From Siphonodentalium dalli (taxonomy: Eukaryota > Mollusca > Scaphopoda > Gadilida > Siphonodentaliidae), in contig CP136061.1 of NCBI GenBank assembly GCA_032622095.1, positions 122,524,754 through 122,588,753 of the forward strand: a stretch of DNA of 64,000 nucleotides. Direction: 5' to 3'. Made by a program: the position numbers and the translations under genes. Each line of letters opens with the position of its first letter. Position 1 is the first letter of the stretch. This document shows positions 41,601 to 53,700 of this stretch, in pieces. The notes beneath the pieces are model-generated. The model worked only from the letters and a program-made list of their open reading frames with translations. It was not told where the DNA came from and did no database searches.

Positions 41601-44600
41601 ATGCCAGTGTTTGTTATTAAAATAAAATAAAAACAAATTATTGTTCTCTAACCTGAATTTAGTGTGTCTGGCATTTGCAGAATGAGGTCCCCAGAGGGTG
41701 AATTTAGTTATGCTACCCTGCACAGCAGTCTAGCATCACCAAATACACTAGCCAGGGTCCTCATTCTGCTTTATATAGGCCTCATCTTCTGGGAAGTATA
41801 TAGACACTTAAATTGACATTTTTACTTACTTTTTCCCTTCTGTTTAGTTTCTATATCCCCTAATTTGTGAATTTAAAATGCATAATTGAGGTGCACAATG
41901 GGTGCACATCACCAACTTTAACTGGAGAACTTCAATCTAATGCTATGTCTCCCATAGCAGTTGAGGCCTACACAGAATGAGGTCCCCAGAGGGTGAATTT
42001 GGTGATGCTAGCCCGCATTGCAGGATTGTGTCATTAAATTCACCCTTTGCATCTGCTGGGAAGTATATAGACACTTAAATTGACATTTTTTCTTACTTTT
42101 TCCCTTCTGTTTAGTTTCTATATCCTCTAATTTGTGAATATAAAATGCATAATTGAGGTGCCCAATCGGTGCACATCACCAACTTTAACTGGAGAACTTC
42201 AACCTAATGCTATGTCTCCATAGCAGTTGAGGCCTACACAGAATGAGGTCCCCAGAGGGTGAATTTGGAGATGCTAGCCCACATTGCAGGATTGTGTCAT
42301 TAAATTCACCCTTTAGGGACCTCATTCTGCAAATGTCAGACACTATGTTCAGACTTGTCTGTTCGAATATTATGTTCTTAACCACCAGTATCCAGTTGAA
42401 CTCATTATACCCTGATTTTGCAAAGAAAACTTGGGGGGTATATTGGATTGAATTTGTCAGTCTCTATGTCAGACTGTTCTCCCATCCATCCATCTGTCAT
42501 TATGTCTCTATCCGTCCATCAATTGTTTTCTTCTCCAGATACATATTAAAGACCAAATGGGTTTATATATTTAGGTGTGGATGTCCCCCAGGTGACTCAC
42601 ATTCAGATTTGTTCAAATGAGTTCATCAGTCCAAATAGTTGAGAAGTCAGGGCCATAACTCTTTCCTTCCATAGTAATTCTTAAAACAATTTCTTCTCAA
42701 GAAGCATCTGGACTATTTAGCTTATGTTTGGTATGGAGGGTCCTTCGGTGACTGGGATTTAGATTTTTTCAGATTTGGGGTCATTTTAGGAAAATCAGTT
42801 CAGTTCAACTCTTAAAATCTAATGTCTGAAATTACCAAATGAATGGATCTCATAGATGGGGATTCACGTTTGTTCAAATAGGGGCGGAGATAAGAGATTT
42901 AATTATCAACCAGCCACCCTACCTGTGCTCCGGCGGAGCTATAGTCATCACTCCTCGGCCGTCCATCGTCTGTCCGTCCATCCGTCCGACAACAATTATT
43001 TGAACATCTTCTCCTCTGGAACCATAAGACCAAATGGGTTCATATTTGGTGTGGATGTTCCCTAGGTGATTCTCATTCAGATTTGTTCAAATGCGGTCAC
43101 TGGGTCAAATAGTTGCGAGGCCAGGGCCATAAATCTTTCCCACCATAGTAATTCTGTTAAACATCTTCTTCAGAACAATAAGACCAAATGGTTTCATATT
43201 TGGTGTGGATGTTCCCTAGGTGACTCACATTCAGATTTGTTCAAATGAGTTCACTTGAAATAGTTGCGAAGCCAGGGCCATAACTCTTTCCCTCCATAGT
43301 ATTCTTAAAGTGACTTCTTCTCAAATACCATCAGGCTATATGGGTTCATATTTGGTATGAAGGATCCTTGGGTGACTGGGGTTCAGATTTGTTCAAATCA
43401 GGTCACTGGGTCAAATGTGGGCGGGGCCAGGGACATAACTCCAATTTTTTTTTTAGATTTAACTCTTTAGATATCTACTTCTTTTAAAGTGATTATGAAA
43501 AGTTCTGACTGTTGTGGTCTCCAGAGTCCCAGTCTTATCAGTCTTTGCAGTCTGGTGGGCGACCCCACAGTCATTGCTGTCTTGTTATTTCTGTGTTTAA
43601 TATATTTTAGGTTTTTCTGTACAAGTTACGACATGAAACCACATTCTACAAAGATATTCCAGGATATTGTTAATGGTGTCGGTGCCTTTATACAGTCACA
43701 TTTTATGAATCCATCTGGTCAGTCAAGTCTGCAAGGTAATTTTATTTATAAATTTATTGCTTATGTTGTATAAGAGATGCTCAAAAGTAAGGGGATTTTT
43801 TTTGACAGATTGAAATAAATCTCTGGGATTGGTTATATATTTCTGAGTGTCAGATACAGGAAGTCTTTGAAACAGTTATTGTCAACGCATAAGAATCAAT
43901 TAATTTTGCATAAAACCTTTAAATTCAGTTGGTTATTATTTGGCAACTTCTAAAAATAATTTGGAAAAAAAAATTTCATTTCCCAAACCATTTGCCAAAA
44001 ATTATGTTTTTGGCCAGTGCGGACTATGTTTTTAGCATTCCACATGGTAAAGTTAAGTTTTGGTTGACCTTATCACAGTATATCCAACCTGATATACCAT
44101 ATTATAAAATTGTACTTGGACCAAAAAATAAACAAGCACTGAAGCTTTCAAACATCGGCAAATGTACTCTATCTATGAATTGGAGAGGCTAGAATCGGAG
44201 GGACATTTAGTCACCTCTCTCTACACATAATAAAAACCAGCATATGCTAGCATGCTACTAGAAACAGAGGAAAACTTAAGTCTGGTAGAAGTAATTGTTA
44301 ATCTAACTCAAACTTTCCTTTATATTTTCTATTTAATTTTAATTGTAGCAAAGCAGCAAGACATGCAGGGCACGCCTCCAGCTATGGTAGGTGGGATGCC
44401 GATAGGAGGAGGCATCACCCCTCAGGCTGCATTCATTTACAGAGGTGTCTGGATGCCTCTGGTTTTAAATGTGCCTCATGGCCAAACCAGGCCTGTCTTG
44501 TGAGTATGAATTAGAAAACATACAGTGTATGGTTAACAATTAACTGGCTTTGATGATCACTTTATGTATAAAACAATTTCAGTGTAGCTTTCAACTCTTG

Positions 44601-47600
44601 TGAAATATGTCATTCCATTACCCATCTATAAGTTGTTTGAAAAAAAGCTTCTATATTCAGATGTGTATTACATTTTATTTATTTACAAATATATTTGCCA
44701 TGTCTTCAACCATTTCTATACTAAATACCCATTAATTAGTATTTCCCTTAGGAAATATTCAGATAATAAGTCCAACAATGACCATAGGTCGTTTATTGAA
44801 CTTATTATCTGAACATGTCCCACAAATTAATGGAAATCCTTCTGCACTTGTATTATCTTTTCTTCTGTCTGTCATCTGCTTTTATTTACTAAACATCCTT
44901 CCAAATGAATAAATGACCATTCCAATGTATATTTTTATGATTGAATAGGTGATTCCATTTAGTATAGAAAGGGTTATATAAGGGGACACAGTTAGTATGG
45001 TGCATTAGTCCAACAAGCTGTCTAGTGATGGCTGGTTTGAATCCCATGGATTTGTATTCCATCCAAAGGCAAATATAAACGTATTCGTGTCGCTGACCAT
45101 GTCATTATATGAATTAGGGGCTGAAATGACAATAAACCCAAATAAGTCAAACCAAGCTCTTAGTATATTGGTTTTTTATTTTTTTTTTTCAGCATGGAGC
45201 TCCTTGACAAAACAGATCCTCCAGCTATACCTGAAGGATACGGCGTGTCCCTGGGATTTCATGTCATGAATGAGCTGGCTCAAAGCGTGCAGTTCCTGAT
45301 CGAGGGCGTATCATCGGATGGTACAATGAGGTCTCCTCGCAAAATCATCCAACCTGAACGAATGCCAGAACAATCAAACAAAGATACAGGTAATATACCC
45401 AAGAACATACATTTCTTTTAGTTTTCAATTATTGAAAATATTACTTGTGTCATGCAAAATGAATTTTTTTTTTATCATGAATGAATTTCCAACATGATTG
45501 CAGAAATAATGATTTCAGTACAATATGATTCGACAACAAAATGTTGTTTTAAAATGGGTAATTTAACACTGAAGGTGTGCACGGATATCAATTAAGAGTT
45601 TTAAATGTTGTATCTCCATCAAAGATATCTTGCCCACTGAACTATATTGTATATTCCCATTCTCATTAGAAAGGGTTACTAACCCACAGTTGAAAACAGA
45701 ATGAAAATTCTATGGTACATTTATTCATGGTAATCTCAATAGGTGGCGAAATACGCCCATCTTAATACTCCATGGACCACGTGATCTCCACTTTGATAAA
45801 ACCTGAATTTCAGGGTTAAATCTGTCCTTTTCCCAATTAGGACATTCCTCGTGAGCCCTGGGAGGGAGCTCAGAGTTCAGTGGGCAAGATACTTCTTTGA
45901 GATATATATTTTACTTATTTAGAAAAATATTGTATCTCCGTCAAAGATATCTTGCCCACTGAATTATATGCTATGATATAGAATTTTCTGGCAGGTGGAG
46001 GCCATGAGGAAAGATAAAAACCTCTATGCACCTAAATCAAAGAACTGGATTGACATGATAACATGAAATATGTACAATATCACCATAAGACTATGTACTT
46101 AACTACACCATAAGACTAACACAATATGGGGGACCTCATTCTGCTTAGGCCTCATCTTCTGGGAATTATCTATTGTCTCAAATTTACTTTGTATTAAGTT
46201 ACTTTTTCCCTTCTTGGAAGTTTCTATATCCCCTGATTTGCAGAAGATAACATGCATAATCGAGGTGACTAATGGTGAACATTACCAACTTCAACTATGG
46301 AAATTCAATCTGATCCTAGGTCTCCCATAGTAGTTGAGGCCTACACCAGGGTTTCCGCCAGGGGGGAATTAATGAGTCCGTATTGGGGAAACACATAACG
46401 CGACGGGACGACCATGGTTTGTCCTGTCGGGCGAAAATTTTGTTATTTGACACTGAAAAGTAGCCATTTCCTTGCACCTGAGTGTCCCACAAAGCAATCT
46501 AAAGCTACGTATATTATGCAAGTCGATCATTTCCGTGGGTGCATTAATTCTGTTGATGGTATCCAAATAATTAATCATGTAATTACGTACGTATAAGACT
46601 GCCGTCTGATTGAAGACTATATAAATGAACGAGCTACGAGTTACTGTGTTTACACATTTATAACTTACAATAAGATTCCAACAGGTATAATGAATATATA
46701 CACTAAAAAGCATCTACGCATTGACCAATAATACCTAGCAAGGAGAATTGAATAAAGTATTTCTTAGAATTTCAAGTAGCGTCCGTGAAAATGAAACTGA
46801 CAGGGTTATGCATTCTGTCAATCGTAAAACTATTTGTGCGCTATGACGTCATACTGCAGGGTTTGTCTGCAGGAGATATTTATAGCGGCGAAATACGAAT
46901 GGTAGCGAAATCTTTCACTCGGGACGCGTAGCTTGTTCAATAGTCTGTATAGGTCAACAACTGACGACCGCGTGGACAAAAAATTAAGAAATTGTATCAG
47001 ATTGAATATATTGATATTTTTCAGGTGAGGAAACTGCCTTACATGAATGTCTTATCAACTCATCATGGTGTGGTGTTTTGGCAGCACTTTCTTTGTTGCT
47101 AGATGCAAGGTAAGTCCAGTATTACTAAATTCTTTGTTTGCCAATGCCCTGTCCAATTTTTCAATTTTATGGTAGGTGAATCTTTTAGTTCAACTTGACA
47201 AAGTCAAGTTTGAGCTATATCAATGGGTTGGCATCTGCCATGTGTGTGTGTGTGTGTCCATCAACAATTTCCTTTGGCACACTCTACAGGTCACATCCCT
47301 CATCCATTCATCACTAAACATATGGATCGTCGTGGTTACCTCCAGATTGGAGCTTACCATTTTTCTGAATTTTGAAACATGTCTGCCAGCGAACATTTTG
47401 GATTTCACATTTGAATCGATCTGCACACCCTGCAGCCCACAATTATTGACGAAATGATTTGAAAATTTACAGGCATGTTTGGGATCAGCTGTTGATGTGA
47501 GCTATTGAATTAGAACGATTTTTGATGAAAAACAATGGCTGCCGGCAGCCATTATTGGATTTTACTCTTTGCATGACTAAATCTTTTGGCACAACCTACA

Positions 47601-47751
47601 GACCACATCCCTTATCTACCTGATTGTTCCCAAACTTCATATGTATCTTTGTAGTGGCTTTCGATGGGAGCTATCAACTTTTTATGTTTACCCATACCAT
47701 AGTATGGTAAACATAGTGTCGTTGTCCGGATTGACCACTCGTCATTAGTCC

Positions 47752-47788
<37 letters not shown>

Positions 47789-50700
47789 GCTGGCTGGCTG
47801 TCTGTCTGTAGACACTTTACGCATGGTGCGATAACTGAAATATTTTCTATCTGATCGGAACCAAATTTTGTATATGAATTTCTCAGCACCAAATACAGAT
47901 CGGGTTCGAATATGGGTTCGATCCAAGTGTTTTATACGGAGTTATGGCCCTTTTTCGACTTAGAATTCATGCATGCTACCATAACTAAAAAAAAAAATTA
48001 TCTGATCAGAATCAAATTTGGTATGCAAGTTTCTCGGACCAAAATACAGATCGAGTTCGAATATGGGTTTGATCCGAGTTTTTTTTACGGAGTTATGGCC
48101 CTCTTTCGACTTAGAATTCATGGATGCTACGATAACTAAAAAAAATATTATCTCATGAGAACCAAATTTGGTATGTGAGTTTCTCTATCTAAAATACAAT
48201 TCGAGTTCGAATATGGGTTTGATCAGATTATTTTTAATGGAGTTATGGCCATTTGATATAGAATTCATCCATGCTTCGATAGCTCAACCAGTTATTGTCT
48301 GATAGGAACCAAATTTGGTATGTGAGTTTCTCAACTCAAAATACAGATCAAGTTTGAATATGGGTTAGATCCTGTTTTTTATACCAGAGTTATGGCCCTT
48401 TTTAACTAAGGATTGAACAGATTCGATATTTTTATGCTTAGCATGTAGAACCATAGCAGCTAACCCCTGTGATATCAGTTAGCACTGAGAGAGAGAATAG
48501 ATTAACTTGTATTATTGGAAATTGGAGTTATTTTTAGCTATCATATTGTCAGTGGAAGGTGTAATTGGACAGAGAACCATCTGTTGTTTATTGTATTTCC
48601 ATACAGCTCTCTGGTTTAGGATATCAATGCAGTGTTCCAGTGACATACCTGTACCTAATTTTATTGAGTTAAAATTGTCATCAATTTTATGCTTTTGTAT
48701 ATTTTTCATGTAATCATTCTCCTATTATATCCCTTTCACTTGTATGGATTTTTGTGGTTAAAATGAACCCTTAATTCTCAACATTCCTTATACTTAGCAG
48801 AAATACCTTTCATCTGATATATCTCATTTTATTGAGATGTATGTAAATTTTGTATGTTAATTTCTCAGTCCAAAATATAGTCCAAGTCTTCTTGTACTAA
48901 AACCAGCTAAGATATTGGGATGGCGATGCTGGTGTTTAGTCCAAGACCGGTCTATATGCTCGCTTATGACACGGCTTAAGCGTTAGTGACCCGCTCAAAT
49001 AAAACCACAATTATATGAAATAAAATATCACAATTGCGACAATAAACGGATATTTTCCGCAGAAGACATGCTATTTTATCTGAAACCCACATCAGTTGTG
49101 AATTTAAAACGGTAATTTAATGCGAAAAGAGACATTTACCTCAATGTTTACAATTTTTTAAAAGTATGCGAACTCGGTTGACCTCGCGAACTGTGTTCGG
49201 CATTTTCCGTTGAAAATATTCCGTAGATTTTGGACAACAACGCAAATTACGATGAATTCTCCATTGTAATCGTAATTATGTGTGTCAATAAATAAAATAA
49301 TAAATAGATTAATTAAACATTGAAGATATAAATGTAATACATTAAATAAATTACGGGGAATTACAACCCTCTCAAAGTTTAAAACAGTGTAAACACAACG
49401 AGTATTAGAATAAATAATATGGTGCTACATTTCCCACATTTGGTGGACTTCGGCGAAATTAAGATATATACTAAGCGAACAGAGCAATATACTGCTCTTG
49501 TTAAGCACACAAAAAATCAAACAAAATTTGTATAAATTTTTAACCTTAAGTTTGAAAAGTCCCACTAAAACGGAAGAACTATATTTCGAAACTGTGTGAT
49601 TCGGTTCTCTGATTATTTTATCAACACAAAAGTCAAAATGCACATGGATGAAAATCACACGCATGGCAAGTCAGACACAAGAGTTCTAATTTGCTCCAAT
49701 TTTGACAAGTTGCTTGCGAAAATTGTCAACAAAACTACCGTTCTGATCCTCCATTATGTCATTAAGTTTTTAGTGCGGGAATTGTTCTGAAAGCACATAG
49801 AAAACTGGACTTTCGGGCGATCGGTTTTCGCCATTTTTGTTCGGAAAACCCGCGCTATATATAGAAACGGAAAGTAGAATTCCCAGAACAAACAGCGGAT
49901 TATGCCGAACTTATTCGGACCACTTCGGCTTTCGGTTAAAACGTAAACAAACAGAGAAACAAATCGATGTTTGTGGCAATCAACCGGAATATTCTATGTG
50001 TAATTTAACATTAAAGTTAGATTATTATACACCATTATGACCATAAGATGTAAGCCTTTCCGATGTATATAGCATCATGTATTGATTTGCTAGGTAAATC
50101 GAGTAAAATACACCACAAATTCCCGCCACAGATCGTGGGCGTAACTCGTGTGATAGGATTGGTATACAAGCGGGCTTGGACTAAACACCAGCATCGCCAT
50201 CCCAATATCTTAGCTGGTTTTAGTACAAGAAGACTTGGACTACCCAAAATACAGATAGATTTCGAATTTGGGTTTGATCCATTTTTTTTTTTATATTTTA
50301 AACAGAGTTATGGCTTATGGATTTTCGTGTCAGAACTGAAAATAGCTGATCACTATCGCCAAGGTATGGGTTAAACATCTGCCGATCGTGATCGGCCTCT
50401 CGTTCAGCTGATAAGAACCAAATTTGGTATGCGAGTTTCTCAACTCAAAATACAAATCGAGATTGAATATGGGTTAGATCCAACATTTTATACCAGAGTT
50501 ATGGCCCTTTTTCAACTAAGAATTGAACAGATAACCACAGCAGTCAACAACTAATTGATTACCAGCAGTATCACTTTAGCTCTGTGGAGACAAACAGTAA
50601 ATCTGAGTTATTGATAATTAGAGTTATTTTTAGACATTAGTGTGTGGTGTAACCAGATATATGTTTTTGAGGGACAGGACACTGGCTTACAGGCTGTAGC

Positions 50701-53700
50701 TCTATCTAATTAATTTGCACTCTTACTCTGGGTTTCTGAGAAGGTCTCTATGCCAGGAAAGATGGGAATAAATTGTGTTTTATCACATATTTTGTCATGT
50801 TTGTCCAGTGTTTCACAGACAAAAAAATCAAATGCATGCCCATGCTGGTGGAGATGGGAAAATTGATACTTTAATACCCACAAAAGACTAATTTTTATGT
50901 TTACCCATATCATAGTATGGAAGTGTCAACATCCGGATTGACCAACTGTCATTAGTCCATCCATCTGTTTGTCTGTAGATACTTTACGCATGGTGCGATA
51001 ACTGAAACATTTTTTATATGATCAGAACCAAATTTTTGTATATGAATTTCTCAGCACAAAAGACAGATCGAGTTCGAATATGTGTTTGATCAGACAATTT
51101 TTAACTGATTTATGGCTCTTTTTCAAAAAAAAAAATATTCACTCTTAAAAAAATAAATTTAGTTTGAATTCCTTGCCCTATTTAACATAAGCCTGTGATT
51201 TATTGACAGCTCTGCTGTATAACAGATATTAATCGGTCAGCAGTGAGGTGTTCATCTTGATTGCTGTTGTGGGTAGAATTTGATACATTATCATTATATT
51301 GGAATCTCTTGATCAAGTATTGCATGTCCAGGTCACCTTTTCACATTTAACCCAAGGCTGTGGTGGTTCAGCATTACAGATCCTGTTCAAGTGCATTCTC
51401 TTATATAAATGTGAGTGACACATAAATTCCAGTAATTTGTGTTATGTGCATTGTCTATAATAGTACCTAACAGTATACTCTATAATTCAACATCAAAACT
51501 CTCATTTATAATTCCGATCAGAGTAATTTACTATCGCCAAGGGATGGGTTAACATCTGCCGATCGTGATCGGCCTCTCGTTCTAAATTTCTAAATGTTGC
51601 TGGCATCTCTCATCTGATTATCACCAAACTTCATTTGGATCCTCGGGTGATCTCTAGATGGAGCTTACCATTTTCTCTGAATTTTGTTAAAAAAATGCAG
51701 CCTGCATTTATAGGAGAAATGTTTTGAAAATTTACAGCCATTTTTGGGATCACCTCTAGATGGGAGCTATCAATTTTGAACGAATTTCTATCAAAAGCAT
51801 GACCGCTGGCAGCCACCTTGTATCTTATTCTTTGCATGACTTTGGCACACCATATAACTATTTTCTATTCAATTCATACCAAACTTCATTGGGATGTTCA
51901 AGGTGACAAGATAACAAATTTGACAAATTTTCTATCAACAACTTGGCCGCTGCCAGCCATCTTGAATTACACTCTTTGCATGACTATATTCTTTGGCATG
52001 ACCTACAAATAATATTTTTTATCTGATGCATCCCAAACTTTATATGAATCTTTGGGTTGACTATAGATGGGAGCTATCAAATTTCTCTCATTTCATTGAA
52101 AAACATTGCTGTCAGGCCATCTTGTATTTCATATATAAATCCATTGGCACACCCTGCAGTCCACATCTATTGGAGACATGTTTTGAAAATTAATAGGCAT
52201 GTTTAGGATCACCTCCAGATGGGATCAATCTATTTTAGTGATTTTCAATTAAAAACATGGGATCTGGTGGCCATTATGGAATTTGCTATTAGCATGACTA
52301 AATCCTTTGTCACACCTTATAGTTACCATCCAATTTATCCCAAACTTCATATGGCTCTGCAGGTTGACCTCTAGTATTACTTAAACATTTAAACTGTCCG
52401 CATTCCTTATCACTCAGTTGACTTTAATGTATGAGATTATCCCTTCTCCAAGTTGAGCTACAGTGTCATTGACAATTTCATTTTACTTGGTTTTAAGTTT
52501 TGGTACTTACATAAGCGATTGAATCAAGACAGGAACCACCTTTATCAATATGTGTTGGTCCAGGAGACCTCAGACCAGATTTCTCTGCCAATGGATCCTT
52601 TATCTCTTTTTTATATTCTCGCTATTTTTATTTTTAATTGTCCCCCGACGTTTCCGTCGGAGGACTATAGAAATGACCCTCGTCCGTGCGTCCGTCCGTG
52701 CATCCGTGTGTCCGTGCGTCCGTACGTCCGTGCGTCCGAGATTGGGTACATTCATGGTGTAATCAACTCCTCCTACAGTTTTAAACGTAGAGATTTGAAA
52801 CTCTGGGATATTGTTCCTAACATGTTGGTGATTTGCAACATCTATATAGCTAATCAAAAATATCATTTTTTCCATATTTTTTGGGGGGTATTCGACTTAG
52901 AAAATTTGGAACATTTTTGCCTTTTGGATGAGATTGGGTACCTTCATGGTGTAATCAACTCCTCCTACAGTTTTAAATGCAGAGATTTGAAACTCTGGGA
53001 TATTGTTCCTAACATGTTGGTGATTTGCAACATCTATATAGCTAATCAAAAATATCATTTTTTCCATATTTTTGGGGGGGTATTCGACTTAGAAAATTTG
53101 GAACATTTTTGCCTTTTGGATGAGATTGGGTACCTTCATGGTGTAATCAACTCCTCTTACAGTTTTAAATGTAGAGATTTGAAACTCTGGGATATTGTTC
53201 CTAACATGTTGATGATTTGCAACATCTATATAGCTAATCAAAAATATCATTTTTGCAATATTTTTGGGGGGTTTTCGACTTAGAAAATTTGGAACATTTT
53301 TGCCTTTTGGATGAGATTGGGTACCTTCATGGTGTAATCAACTCCTCCTACAGTTTTAAATGTAGAGATTTGAAACTCTGGGATATTGTTCCTAACATGT
53401 TGATGATTTGCAACATCTATATAGCTAATATTTTTTTTATGGAGTTATTAACCCTTTTCGACTTAGAAAATTTCAACATTTTTTTAAAATTTCTTTAACA
53501 AAGCGGCATCGACTTGCCATGTTGTCGGGGGACACTGTGGTCTGCTGACCTTTTATTTAAAGTTGTGATAATGTAATTATATTTTTCATTTGAATAGTAC
53601 TGATGAGACTGCCACAGAGTCAATCTTGAAGTCCGAGCAGGCATACTGTAGCATGTGTGGCAAGCTTAAGATGACCACTCCGAGAGATGCATTCATCACA

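Noticed and set aside
52453-53283. 276-codon plus-strand open frame
   Set aside because: It runs through the 192-bp units of the family C element and stays open because 192 is a multiple of three; the protein is a 64-residue repeat with no known domain.
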